Assembly: GCF_002879645.1 (NCBI RefSeq)
Contig: NZ_PNRE01000033.1
Coordinates: 1 to 64,000 of the forward strand
Direction: 5' to 3'
From: Halomonas heilongjiangensis
Lineage (GTDB): Bacteria; Pseudomonadota; Gammaproteobacteria; Pseudomonadales; Halomonadaceae
DNA: 64,000 nt
Every line of letters starts with the position of its first letter. Position 1 is the first letter of the stretch. A program made the translations under genes and the position numbers. This document shows positions 40,180 to 48,957 of this stretch, one piece after another. The notes below the pieces were generated by a model. That model did no database searches. It worked only from the letters and a program-made list of their open reading frames with translations, and was not told where the DNA came from.

Positions 40180-40845
40180 TTAACACTCCTCCAGTAGCTG
40201 CAGCACCGGCATGAGCTGGCTCTCGTGCAGCAGCAGCACGCTGTCGCCGGCCTCGCCCTCGGCGGGGGCGATCACGGCGAACTCGCCTTCCTCCAGGTGG
40301 AATTCGTGGATCTCGCGGGGGCCGTCGGGCGTCTCGCAGTGGATGGAGCGGTAGGCGTCGTCTTCGCCGTAGGTGAGGCGGTGGTAGACCTTGAAGAAGG
40401 TGTAGAGCGTGAGCCCCCGCTCGAAGGCGGGCCAGCGGGCGGGGCTGGTGCGGGTCTCGTCGTCGAGGGCCTGGCCGGCGGCTTCGGCGGCGGCGATGGC
40501 GGCGGCCAGCGGCCCGGCCAGCAGCGAGGTGGTGTCGCGGGGCAGGGGTGCCTGGGCCTCGAAGGCCCGGTGATAGCGGGTGGCGACATCGCGCAGGTCG
40601 TCCAGCGAGCCGATCCGGTGGTCGCTGTGCTTGAGGTCGGCGGGCTCGAAGTAGCCGTTCTCCCAGCCATGGATCACGCGCAGGAGCAGCCGGTCGTCGG
40701 CCATGGGCTGGCCGACCAGCGCCGCGACGGCCACGCGCAGGTGCAGATGGCGTTCGGGGACCAGGTTGTCGAAGGCGGAGTAGGGGTCGGCGAAGATCGC
40801 GTGCAGGCGCCCGGGGGCGTGTTCCTTGGCTTCGGTAAACGGCAT
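40180..40845 (-). CDS. Conserved-looking hypothetical protein
   Basis: A 221-residue protein of no family I recognise. It is rich in Ala, Glu and His, with no signal peptide or membrane helix. An N-terminal stretch LHAIFADPYSAFDNLVPERH, a central ERGLTLYTFFKVYHRLTYGE and a C-terminal acidic part are visible. AGGA lies about 9 bases before ATG 40845. Good codon bias supports a real gene. A 47-base copy of its 3' end at 24569-24615 shows it once lay convergent to the peroxidase gene. Confidence 0.75.
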   Translation of the reverse strand: MPFTEAKEHAPGRLHAIFADPYSAFDNLVPERHLHLRVAVAALVGQPMADDRLLLRVIHGWENGYFEPADLKHSDHRIGSLDDLRDVATRYHRAFEAQAPLPRDTTSLLAGPLAAAIAAAEAAGQALDDETRTSPARWPAFERGLTLYTFFKVYHRLTYGEDDAYRSIHCETPDGPREIHEFHLEEGEFAVIAPAEGEAGDSVLLLHESQLMPVLQLLEEC

Positions 40846-40967
40846 GCGCGGTGTCCTGCGAGGGTGACGTTCGAAATCCGGTGTCGTTGTGTCATTCTAG
40901 TGGGTCGAACGTTATGTCGGCCCTTGCGGCCATAACTTGAGGTTCGTTCACGATTTTACATCCACTG

Positions 40968-41070
40968 TCGCCAGGGGAGTCCCGCCGCGTTGCTCGGGGC
41001 GGGGCTGAGAGGGCGCCATATGGCACCGACCCTGGAACCTGACCCGGTTCACACCGGCGGAGGAAGCGCG
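40968..41070 (+). promoter_or_regulatory. TPP riboswitch
   Basis: The conserved THI-box elements appear in order: GGGGAGTC (40974-40981), GGGCTGAGAGGG (41001-41012), ACCCTGGAACCTGACCCGGT with the CCTGA core, and ACACCGGCGGAGGAAG. The closing P1 stem pairs TCGC near 40968 with GCGA near 41068. GAGGAAG inside the 3' part is also the ribosome site of the next gene, so thiamine pyrophosphate binding should hide it and shut off translation of the transporter and tenA. Confidence 0.92.
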
Positions 41071-41072
41071 AC

Positions 41073-42479
41073 ATGCCCTACCTGACGTCTGCCGTGCTCG
41101 GCGCGGCGCTGTTCTGTTTTGCCGTTCTCGGTTTCAGGGCCCGCCGGGTCGGCGGCCCCCTCGACGACTATGTCACCGCCCGCAATTCCCAGACCGCCTC
41201 GACCCTGGGGCTGTCGTTCCTGGCCTCGAGCATGGGCGCCTGGATTCTCTTCGCCCCGCCGGAGATCGGCGCCTTCGTCGGCCCGGTGGCGCTGGCCGGC
41301 TACGCCATCGGCTCGTCGCTGCCGTTCCTCGTGCTGGGGCTCTACGGGCCGGCGATCCGCCGCCACCTGCCGGAAGGCCGCAGCATCGGCGAGTTTGCCG
41401 AGGCCTGCTACGGTCCCGGGGTACGCCGTTGGGTGTCGCTGGTCTCGATTCTCTACATGGCCTGCTTCCTGGCCGCGGAACTGACCGCCATCGGTGCCAT
41501 CGCCGCGCTGCTCTCCGAGGTGCCACCGGCGCTGGTGGTGATCGGCGTGGCGGTGGTCACCCTGGTCTATACGGTGCTGGGGGGGCTGCGCGCCAGCCTG
41601 GCCACCGACCGCTGGCAGGCGTGGCTGCTGCTGGCCCTGCTGGCCCTGGTCGGTGGGGTGGCGGTATGGCGGTTACCGGAGATGCCGGTGGGGGCGGGGC
41701 TGCCCTCGGTGCCGATGGGCAGTGCCCTGAGCGTGGCGCTGACGCTGGTGATCGCGGTGACCGCGGCCAACCTCTTTCATCAAGGCTACTGGCAGCGCAT
41801 CTGGGCGGCTGAGAATGATCGGGCGCTGGGCCGTGGCGCCCTGCTGGGCGGGGCCAGCACCCTGCTGGTGATCCTGGCGATCGGGGCCCTGGGCATGCTG
41901 GCGGCCATGAGCGGGCTGCCGCTGGGCGAGCCGCCGATTCCCTTCTTCGCGCTGCTGTCCGCCGCGCCGGCGTGGCTGGGCCTGCCGGCCCTGGTGCTGG
42001 CGGTGACCCTGGTGGCCTCCAGCGTGGATACCCTGCAGAACGCCATTGCCTCGCTGGCGGTGGCCAGCGCCGGCCGGCGTGGGCTCTCCGTCGGGGCGGC
42101 GCGTCTGGCCACGGTGGTGCTGATGGTACCGGTGGTGTGGGTGGCGCTGCAGGGGCTCTCGGTGCTGCGCCTGTTCCTGATCGCCGACCTGCTGTGTGCC
42201 GCCATCGTGGTGCCGGTGTTGCTGGGCCTGTGGCGGCGCATGAGCCCGCTGGCCGCGGTGGCCGGCGGGGTGGCGGGCATGCTCGGCGCCGTCCTGCCCG
42301 GCTGGGTGGCCCAGGGCAGCCTGGCCGGTGGGGTGCTGGTGGCCAGCTTCCCGGACAGCATCCCGACCCTGCCGCCGTTCCTCGGCGCGCTGCTGGCGTC
42401 GACCCTGGTCAGCCTGTTGATCGCCTGGCGCCGGCCGGCTTCCCGCTTCCCCCTGGCACGCGAAGGAGACGCCCGATGA
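41073..42479 (+). CDS. Sodium:solute symporter family protein under TPP control
   Basis: A 468-residue membrane protein with about 12-13 helices. The SSS pattern includes DDYVTARNSQTASTLGLSFL, YGPAIRRHLPEGRSIGEFAE and ASSVDTLQNAIASLAV, the sodium-site helix. The TPP riboswitch directly upstream and the coupled tenA downstream (ATGA overlap, 42476-42479) point to uptake of thiamine or a pyrimidine or thiazole salvage precursor; this is inference, and the exact substrate is unknown. Confidence 0.85.
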   Translation: MPYLTSAVLGAALFCFAVLGFRARRVGGPLDDYVTARNSQTASTLGLSFLASSMGAWILFAPPEIGAFVGPVALAGYAIGSSLPFLVLGLYGPAIRRHLPEGRSIGEFAEACYGPGVRRWVSLVSILYMACFLAAELTAIGAIAALLSEVPPALVVIGVAVVTLVYTVLGGLRASLATDRWQAWLLLALLALVGGVAVWRLPEMPVGAGLPSVPMGSALSVALTLVIAVTAANLFHQGYWQRIWAAENDRALGRGALLGGASTLLVILAIGALGMLAAMSGLPLGEPPIPFFALLSAAPAWLGLPALVLAVTLVASSVDTLQNAIASLAVASAGRRGLSVGAARLATVVLMVPVVWVALQGLSVLRLFLIADLLCAAIVVPVLLGLWRRMSPLAAVAGGVAGMLGAVLPGWVAQGSLAGGVLVASFPDSIPTLPPFLGALLASTLVSLLIAWRRPASRFPLAREGDAR

Positions 42480-43171
42480 CCACCCGCTCGACCTGGAACG
42501 CCTGGGCCGCCGGCCGCGAAGCGGCACGCCTCACCGACTGGCTGCGTGAGATCAGCGAGCCCGACTGGACGGCCACGGTGGCCCACCCGCTGTTCGATGC
42601 CCTGGCCGAGGGGCGGCTCTCCGGCGAGGCCTTCGCCGCCTACATGGTGCAGGATTACGGCTTCGTCGACCCCTTCACCGCGCTGATCGGCCATGCCATC
42701 GGCCACGCGCCGACCATGGCCGACCGCGTGGTGCTGGGCCAGTTCATGGGCATGCTGACCAGCGACGAGAACAGCACCTTCCAGCGCACCTTCGATGCCT
42801 TCGGGGTGCCGGAGCAGGTTCGCCTGGCGCCCGACTACCTGGCGCCTACCCGAGACTTCCGCGGTCTGCTGCACGACACCGGGATGCACGGCAGCTACGC
42901 CGAGATGCTGGCGGTGCTGGTGGTCACCGAGTGGCTCTATCTGGAATGGGCCCTGCGCGTGACACGCGTCGAGGGGCTGCACCCGCTGATGGGGGAGTGG
43001 ATCGACCTGCACGACAACCCGGCCTTCCGGGACTTCGTCGCCTGGCTGCGCCGGCGCCTGGACGAGGAGGCGGCACGGCTGGACGAGGCCGGCTTCGCGC
43101 GCATGGCCGAGCGCTTCCGCGAGACGGTGGCCAGGGAACGGGCCTTCCACGACGCCGTGCACACAGAGTAA
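42476..43171 (+). CDS. tenA: TenA family aminopyrimidine hydrolase, cysteine-less type
   Basis: A 231-residue all-helical TenA/PqqC-fold protein. HPLFDALAEGRLSGEAFAAY, MVQDYGFVDPF and VVTEWLYLEWA follow the family. It contains no cysteine at all, so it cannot use the active-site Cys of Bacillus TenA and belongs to the TenA_E-like group in which Glu takes that role. Likely reaction: salvage of amino- or formylamino-HMP from degraded thiamine. The start is set by GAAGGAGA and the overlap with the transporter stop. Confidence 0.9.
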   Translation: MTTRSTWNAWAAGREAARLTDWLREISEPDWTATVAHPLFDALAEGRLSGEAFAAYMVQDYGFVDPFTALIGHAIGHAPTMADRVVLGQFMGMLTSDENSTFQRTFDAFGVPEQVRLAPDYLAPTRDFRGLLHDTGMHGSYAEMLAVLVVTEWLYLEWALRVTRVEGLHPLMGEWIDLHDNPAFRDFVAWLRRRLDEEAARLDEAGFARMAERFRETVARERAFHDAVHTE

Positions 43172-43192
43172 CGTCAGCCCAAGGGTGAGGCG

Positions 43193-43597
43193 TCAGTCGA
43201 GGAAGAGGTCGGCGGGTAGTCCGAAGCGCGCCGTCAGTGCCTTGATCTGGCGTACGTTCAGGCGCCGCTTGCCGGCCAGGATCTCGGAGATCACCGACTG
43301 GGTGCCGACTTCCGGAAGGCTCGACTGGTCCAGGCCGTGCCATTGCATCAGATGGCGCAGCATCTCGGCGCCACTGACCTCCGGCATCGGGTGGTGAGAG
43401 TCGTCGTAGGCTTCGATCAGGTCGCCCATGTGCGATGCGAGGCTTGCCAGGGGGTGCTCCTCATCGTCACCGATCAGGGTGAGCAGCTCGTCCAGGGCCT
43501 CGACAAGGGCATCGTAATCGCTCTCGGACTCGGGGGCGTGGAGCAGGGGGGACACGAATCGCCAGTGGGCGGCGGCTTGTTGGACGATGCTGGTCAT
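43193..43597 (-). CDS. higA: Antitoxin HigA-like protein
   Basis: A 134-residue antitoxin. A long N-terminal part is followed by an XRE-type helix-turn-helix near the C-terminus: GAEMLRHLMQWHGLDQSSLP, QSVISEILAGKRRLNVRQIK. This layout is typical of HigA in host-inhibition-of-growth B/A modules. Its start codon overlaps the toxin stop (ATGA, 43594-43597), so translation is coupled to higB. It should bind the toxin and repress the shared promoter. Confidence 0.88.
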   Translation of the reverse strand: MTSIVQQAAAHWRFVSPLLHAPESESDYDALVEALDELLTLIGDDEEHPLASLASHMGDLIEAYDDSHHPMPEVSGAEMLRHLMQWHGLDQSSLPEVGTQSVISEILAGKRRLNVRQIKALTARFGLPADLFLD

Positions 43598-43887
43598 GTC
43601 GACTCCTTCCAGGTGCCCTTGTCGTATTCCGCATGATCGAGCACATGCTGGATATAGATCTTCTTGTAGCGGTAGTGCACCACCGCGATCAGGCGGATCT
43701 TGTTGCCGCCGATATCGAACACATGCTGTCGGCCTACCTTGTCGGTCGCCGGGAACAGTGCCTTCATCTCGGCAAAACCGGCCGGTTCGCTTGCCTTCAT
43801 CAGGCGGTACCAGGCATCCAGTGCCGATGCCGTCTGGGGCCATTTCCGCTTGGCTTCCCAGATGCGTTTCTGTGTGATGATGTGCAA
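43594..43887 (-). CDS. higB: Toxin HigB-like mRNA interferase
   Basis: A 97-residue RelE-fold toxin, read from TTG 43887 with AGGGAGA seven bases upstream. The sequence [40 protein letters not shown] and [16 protein letters not shown] follows the HigB_toxin family, with the C-terminal basic/tyrosine residues used for ribosome-dependent mRNA cleavage. The non-ATG start may keep toxin synthesis low relative to the coupled antitoxin. The toxin gene comes first, as usual for higBA. Confidence 0.88.
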   Translation of the reverse strand: MHIITQKRIWEAKRKWPQTASALDAWYRLMKASEPAGFAEMKALFPATDKVGRQHVFDIGGNKIRLIAVVHYRYKKIYIQHVLDHAEYDKGTWKEST

Positions 43888-44074
43888 GGCGATCTCCCTA
43901 TCGCATTCTGCGATAAAGTGTAGCGCCCAGCGAGTGGCCCGGCAAGCAATGGCCAGGGGGAGGTCGGGTATCGACGGGGTGTCGAGCGGACGGAGCGATC
44001 GAGACATGGACAAGTGCCACTGCCGAGAGCCACCCTCTGTAGAACACCGACGATCGACCAGAGGAGGCCCTGCC

Positions 44075-45763
44075 ATGAGCGATACGCCGAAGGATCCCCG
44101 CCGCCGCCACTCCGCCCCGGTGGTGGATGGCCCCGGCAAGGCGGCCAGCCGTGCCATGCTGCGCGCGGTGGGCTTCACCGACGAGGATTTCGTGAAGCCC
44201 CAGGTGGGCATCGCCTCGACCTGGAGCAACCTCACCCCCTGCAACAGCCATATCGACGAGCTGGCCGAGCGCGCCAGCGCCGGTGCCGACGGGGCCGGGG
44301 GCAAGGGGGTGATCTTCAACACCATCACCATCTCCGACGGCATCGCCAACGGCACCGAGGGCATGAAGTACTCACTGGTGTCGCGGGAGGTGATCGCCGA
44401 TTCCATCGAGACGGTGGCGGGCTGCGAGGGCTTCGACGGCCTGGTGGCGATCGGCGGCTGCGACAAGAACATGCCGGGCTGCCTGATGGGCCTGGCGCGG
44501 CTGAACCGGCCCAGCGTCTTCGTCTACGGCGGCACCATCCTGCCCGGTGCCGGGCACACCGATATCGTCTCGGTGTTCGAGGCCATGGGCGCCTACAGCC
44601 GCGGCGATCTCGACCTGATCGAGGTGAAGCAGATCGAGGAGACGGCGATTCCCGGCCCCGGCTCCTGCGGCGGGATGTACACCGCCAACACCATGGCCTC
44701 GGCCATCGAGGCGCTGGGCATGAGCCTGCCGGGCAGCTCGGCGCAGAACGCGGTGTCGCAGGCGAAACGCGACGACTGCGAAGCCGCCGGGGCCGCGGTG
44801 CTCGAGCTGCTCGAGCGCGACATCAAGCCGTCGGACATCATGACCCGCGAGGCCTTCGAGAACGCCATCACCGTGGTGATCGCCCTCGGCGGCTCCACCA
44901 ACGCGGTGCTGCACCTGATCGCCATGGCCAGCACCATCGGGGTCGAGCTCTCCCTCGAGGACTTCACCACCCTCGGCAAGCGGGTGCCGGTGCTCGCCGA
45001 CCTGCGCCCCAGCGGCCACTACATGATGAGCGAACTGGTCGAGATCGGCGGCATCCAGCCGCTGATGAAGACCCTGCTCGAGGCCGGGCTGCTGCACGGC
45101 GACTGCCTGACGGTCACCGGCCGGACGCTCGCCGAGAACCTGGCGGGGGTGGCGCCCTATCCCGAGGGGCAGGCGATCATCGCCCCGCTGGAGGCGCCAC
45201 TCAAGGCCGAGAGCCACCTGCGGATCCTCTACGGCAACCTGGCGCCGGAAGGGGCGGTGGCCAAGATCACCGGCAAGGAGGGCACCCGGTTCTCGGGAAC
45301 GGCACGGGTCTTCGGCTCCGAGGAGGAGGCCCAGGCGCGCATCAACGACGGCAGCGTGGTGGCCGGCGACGTGGTGGTGATCCGCTACGAGGGGCCGAAG
45401 GGCGGGCCGGGCATGCGCGAGATGCTCACCCCGACCTCGGCGATCATGGGCCGGGGGCTCGGCAACGACGTGGCGCTGATCACCGACGGGCGCTTCTCCG
45501 GTGGCAGCCACGGCTTCGTGGTCGGCCATATCTCGCCCGAGGCCTTCGACGGCGGCCCGCTGGCGCTGCTGGAGGACGGCGACGTGATCACCATCGACGC
45601 CGAGGCCGACACCATCGAGGTGGGGCTTTCCAACGAGGAACTGATGCGTCGCCGCGCCGCCTGGCGGCAGCCCTCGCCGCGCTACACCCGTGGCGTGCTG
45701 GCCAAGTACGCCAGGGCGGTGAGTTCCGCCTCCACCGGCGCGGTGACCGATCAGGCGGACTGA
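44075..45763 (+). CDS. ilvD: Dihydroxy-acid dehydratase
   Basis: An Fe-S enzyme of 562 residues that dehydrates 2,3-dihydroxy-isovalerate and its homolog in branched-chain amino-acid synthesis. Cluster ligands sit in [27 protein letters not shown] and [14 protein letters not shown], with [15 protein letters not shown] near the C-terminus. This is the shorter bacterial form, where a sugar-acid dehydratase is a possible alternative. AGGAGG precedes ATG 44075; a longer frame upstream overlaps higB and is not used. Confidence 0.93.
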   Translation: MSDTPKDPRRRHSAPVVDGPGKAASRAMLRAVGFTDEDFVKPQVGIASTWSNLTPCNSHIDELAERASAGADGAGGKGVIFNTITISDGIANGTEGMKYSLVSREVIADSIETVAGCEGFDGLVAIGGCDKNMPGCLMGLARLNRPSVFVYGGTILPGAGHTDIVSVFEAMGAYSRGDLDLIEVKQIEETAIPGPGSCGGMYTANTMASAIEALGMSLPGSSAQNAVSQAKRDDCEAAGAAVLELLERDIKPSDIMTREAFENAITVVIALGGSTNAVLHLIAMASTIGVELSLEDFTTLGKRVPVLADLRPSGHYMMSELVEIGGIQPLMKTLLEAGLLHGDCLTVTGRTLAENLAGVAPYPEGQAIIAPLEAPLKAESHLRILYGNLAPEGAVAKITGKEGTRFSGTARVFGSEEEAQARINDGSVVAGDVVVIRYEGPKGGPGMREMLTPTSAIMGRGLGNDVALITDGRFSGGSHGFVVGHISPEAFDGGPLALLEDGDVITIDAEADTIEVGLSNEELMRRRAAWRQPSPRYTRGVLAKYARAVSSASTGAVTDQAD

Positions 45764-45789
45764 TCCTGTCCCGAGTCCCATCTAGAGAC

Positions 45790-45815
45790 GCCCCTGCCGG
45801 CTTGCCGGCGGGGGC
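45790..45815 (+). terminator. Terminator after ilvD
   Basis: GCCCCTGCCGG (45790-45800) pairs with CCGGCGGGGGC (45805-45815) around a CTTG loop, with one G-U pair, followed by ATTTCTC. It probably separates ilvD from the convergent selenium transporter operon and may act in both directions. Confidence 0.65.
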
Positions 45816-45840
45816 ATTTCTCGCCTGATCGCCGGTCCGG

Positions 45841-47328
45841 TTACGGCTCGCTCTGGGCGGTGTGGCTCAGGCGCAGGCGGGCGCGCAGCCGCCGGGCGAG
45901 AATATCCACGCCGATGTTGAGCAGGGCGGTGATCACGATGAGCACCAGGGCGCGGTCGAAGCGCAGCTCCTGGATGGCGCTGTCGACGTAGAAGCCCAGG
46001 GTGGTGATGCCGAGGATGCCCAGTATCGCCGTCTCGCGCATGATGATCTCCCAGCGGTAGAAGAGCAGCGCCAGGAAGGGACCGTAGACCCGCGGTGCCA
46101 CCTCGTAGGCGTAGCGGTTCATGCCGCCGGGGGCGTCCTGGCGCAGGTGGATCTCGTTGCTGCGGCGCCCGACCAGGTGGCCGATGATGCCGCCGTTGTG
46201 CAGCGCCAGGGCGACCACCGCCGGCAGCATCGAGGGCCCCCACAGCTGCAGCAGGATGAAGGCCAGCAGATACTCCGGCGTGGAGCGCATCACCACCAAT
46301 ACCCCATGCCCGAGGGCGCCGCGCACCCGGCCGGTGAAATGGCGCCCCGTGAAATGATGAGAGACGAGCGGGAACAGCGTCATCGCCAGCGCGCCGGTGA
46401 GCACCATGGCGATCTGGGTCAGCAGCAGGGTATTCCAGATGCCGGGCACGGCCTGGTCGGCGAGGAGGTCGCCCAGCCAGGGCAGAAGGCCGCCGAGCCC
46501 CTCACCGTGGCGCAGCGGGGCGGGCACGATGTCCTCGGTGAAGAAGCGCGAGACGTTGCTCCACAGGATCGGCAGCCCGGTGCCGAGCAGGAAGGGGGAG
46601 GCCAGCAGATAGAGGGGCAGCAGCCGTGGCCGCACCCACAGCCGCAGGGAGGCGATGAGGGCGTAGAACAGCAGCAGCAGCGCGCCCACCGTGCCGTAGT
46701 GGCCCTGGGCGAAGGCACCCGCGAGATGAAACCCCAGGGTCGGCATGCCGACGAAGCCGAGCACCGCGCTGGAGCGCAGGCCGCACTCGAGGCGGTAGGC
46801 CGTATAGCTGACCAGGTGCGGCCAGGCCTGGCTGATTCGGGTATAGACCAGCGCCGAGAGCCGCCCGGCGCGCCGCGGCAGGGTGCGTTCCGGCTGCGGA
46901 TCGCCCTCGTCGAGGATCTCGGCATAGACCTTGGCGAAGGTGCCGGCGTAGGGGATGGCGATGGCCAGTACCCCGGTGATCGGGTGCAGGCCGAAGCTCT
47001 GCAGGAAGATCAGCGCCCAGAACAGCTCATGGATGGCACGGATGAAGGCGCAGAAGGTGCGTACCCAGACATGCCCGAAGAGCAGGGCCAGCAGCATGCC
47101 CGCCGCCGCGCCGAGCCCCACGCCGACGAAGGCGAAGGCCAGGGTCCGCAGCAGGGCCTCGCCGAGGAAGTCGACGCGGGAGAAGTCGGGCTGGATCAGC
47201 CCCATGAACAGGCGGCCCAGCGCCTGCCAGGGGTCGTGGGTACTGATCTCGAAGTCGCCGAACAGCAGGCACACCCCGGCCAGCAGGATCAGCCCCAGGG
47301 TGACGCGGCGGGTGGCGGTCAGCGGCAT
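45841..47328 (-). CDS. ABC transporter permease, PhnE-like, two fused permease domains
   Basis: A 495-residue inner-membrane protein. Two BPD_transp-type halves are joined: the first (about 20-260) has FAKVYAEILDEGDPQPERTL, and the second (about 290-490) has the corresponding EAA-like segment near RYAYEVAPRVYGPFLALLFY. Phosphonate-type importers usually use two PhnE copies or a homodimer, so this fusion supplies both halves in one chain. It is the last gene of the senA-receptor-ATPase-permease operon. The ATG lies 2 bases after the ATPase stop. A selenium oxyanion is the likely cargo. Confidence 0.85.
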   Translation of the reverse strand: MPLTATRRVTLGLILLAGVCLLFGDFEISTHDPWQALGRLFMGLIQPDFSRVDFLGEALLRTLAFAFVGVGLGAAAGMLLALLFGHVWVRTFCAFIRAIHELFWALIFLQSFGLHPITGVLAIAIPYAGTFAKVYAEILDEGDPQPERTLPRRAGRLSALVYTRISQAWPHLVSYTAYRLECGLRSSAVLGFVGMPTLGFHLAGAFAQGHYGTVGALLLLFYALIASLRLWVRPRLLPLYLLASPFLLGTGLPILWSNVSRFFTEDIVPAPLRHGEGLGGLLPWLGDLLADQAVPGIWNTLLLTQIAMVLTGALAMTLFPLVSHHFTGRHFTGRVRGALGHGVLVVMRSTPEYLLAFILLQLWGPSMLPAVVALALHNGGIIGHLVGRRSNEIHLRQDAPGGMNRYAYEVAPRVYGPFLALLFYRWEIIMRETAILGILGITTLGFYVDSAIQELRFDRALVLIVITALLNIGVDILARRLRARLRLSHTAQSEP

Positions 47329-47330
47329 GA

Positions 47331-47984
47331 TCAGTAGAGCGTCAGGAGGTCGGTGGCGGCCAGGCGCTGGCTGGGCTGGTCGATGGCGATGGCGCCATCC
47401 TGGATGCCGATCACCCGGGTGCAGTAGCGCAGCGCCAGGTCCACGTCGTGCATGGCCAGCACCGCGGTCGGATAGGCGTCGGTGAGGGCGGTCAGGACCA
47501 CCTCGGAGAGGGGGCCATCCAGCGCCGAGACCGGCTCGTCGGCGAGCAACATCCCGCCGCCCTGATGGATGACCCGCGCCGCGGCGACGCGCTGCCGCTG
47601 CCCGCCGGAGAGTTCGCCGCAGGGGGGCCAGAGCTTGTCGTCGAGGCCGAGCCGGCTGAGCAGGACGTCGATCTCCGCCACGTCGGCTCGCCGCGGACGC
47701 ACCAGGGTCAGCAGGTTGCGCCACCAGGGGTGGCGGTCGAGCCGGCCCATGTAGACGTTGTGGAACACCGAGAGCGTGGCCACCAGGCCGAGGTCCTGGG
47801 GCATCAGGGCGGCCCCCTGGTCGCGCCAGCGGTCATACATCACCGACAGCAGCGTCGACTTGCCGGCACCGCTGCGGCCGACCAGCGCCACACGCTCGCC
47901 GCGCGCCAGCGTCAGGCTCAGCGGGCCGAGCACGCGGGTCTCGCCATAGGCGGCGACGGCGTCATGCAGCGCCAGCATGGTCAT
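47331..47984 (-). CDS. ABC transporter ATP-binding protein, PhnC-like
   Basis: A 217-residue ATPase. Walker A is GRSGAGKST, the signature is LSGGQRQRVAAARV, Walker B is GGMLLADEP and the switch His lies in LAMHDVDL. It starts inside the receptor stop codon (ATGA overlap) and is followed directly by the fused permease. It powers the transporter encoded downstream of senA. Confidence 0.9.
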   Translation of the reverse strand: MTMLALHDAVAAYGETRVLGPLSLTLARGERVALVGRSGAGKSTLLSVMYDRWRDQGAALMPQDLGLVATLSVFHNVYMGRLDRHPWWRNLLTLVRPRRADVAEIDVLLSRLGLDDKLWPPCGELSGGQRQRVAAARVIHQGGGMLLADEPVSALDGPLSEVVLTALTDAYPTAVLAMHDVDLALRYCTRVIGIQDGAIAIDQPSQRLAATDLLTLY

Positions 47985-48856
47985 TCGTCGAGCAGCCCCA
48001 GGGACTGCGCGACCTCGAGGATTTCCCGGTAGTCGTCGTTCTCGGCCGGGACGAAACCCGAGCGCGGGAAGCTGGCCAGCAGCTCGGGATCATTCATGTC
48101 GAGCAGTGCCTGCTGCAGGCGGTCGGTGAAGCCCTCGCCGAAGCGTTCGTCGACATCGCCGCGCACCGTCCACTGGTAGTCGGGGTAGGGCGGTGTCTCC
48201 CAGATCACCCGGACCCGCTCGTCATCGACGCTGCCGCTCGCCACCTCGTTCTCCCAGGCCTTGTAGCTGACCACCCCGGCCTGGTAGGCGCCGGACTGCA
48301 CCACCGCGATGGTGCGGCTGTGGTTGCCGCTGAAGCCGACCCGCTCGAACAGCTCGTCGGGCGATGCGCCGAGGTCCTGGCGCAGGAAGTATTCCGGCAT
48401 CAGGCGCCCGGAGGTCGAGCTCTGCGAGCCGAAGCTGAAGGTCAGGCCGCGCAGCGCCTCGGGGGCGCTGTCGCCGTCATGGGGCTCGAGGCCGGTGGCC
48501 CGGTTGGCGATGACGTAGCTCCGGTACTCGGGATCCTCCACGCCCTGGGCGATGGCCCGGGAGCCCGGCACCAGCTGGCGGGCCTGGACACCGGTGAAGC
48601 CGCCGAACCAGGCCAGTTGTACCTGGTTGTTGCGGAAGGCGGTGACCGAGGCGGCGTAGGAGGTGACCGGAATGAAGCGCACCTCGACGTCGAGCGCCTC
48701 GGCGAGGTAGTCGGCCACGGCCTGGAAGCGCTCCTGCAGGCGGGTCTCGTCCTCGTCGGGAATGGCGGTGAACACCAGGGGCTGGGCGGCGGCCAGGGGC
48801 GGGGTGACGAGAGTGACGAGCAGGACGGCCAGGGCAAGGGGCAGGTGTCTGAGCAT
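47981..48856 (-). CDS. PhnD-like ABC substrate-binding protein, putative selenate/selenite receptor
   Basis: A 291-residue periplasmic receptor of the phosphate/phosphite/phosphonate-binding group. A signal peptide ends at LAAAQ, then LVFTAIPDEDETRLQERFQA, TAFRNNQVQLAWFGGFTGVQ and SFGSQSSTSGRLMPEYFLR follow. This sub-branch is repeatedly found beside selD and is annotated as a putative selenate receptor; that link is from family knowledge, not shown here. ATG 48856 is used because AAGGG is then well placed. The operon begins with senA, which supports a role in selenium supply. Confidence 0.8.
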   Translation of the reverse strand: MLRHLPLALAVLLVTLVTPPLAAAQPLVFTAIPDEDETRLQERFQAVADYLAEALDVEVRFIPVTSYAASVTAFRNNQVQLAWFGGFTGVQARQLVPGSRAIAQGVEDPEYRSYVIANRATGLEPHDGDSAPEALRGLTFSFGSQSSTSGRLMPEYFLRQDLGASPDELFERVGFSGNHSRTIAVVQSGAYQAGVVSYKAWENEVASGSVDDERVRVIWETPPYPDYQWTVRGDVDERFGEGFTDRLQQALLDMNDPELLASFPRSGFVPAENDDYREILEVAQSLGLLDE

Positions 48857-48957
48857 GGGGAGCAACCCTTATGGAACGTTGGAAGTGGCCAGCGGCACCC
48901 GGGGCGGCTGGAAGGGGCATGATACCGAAAATTGCCGAGGCATCCCGTGTCGGACTC

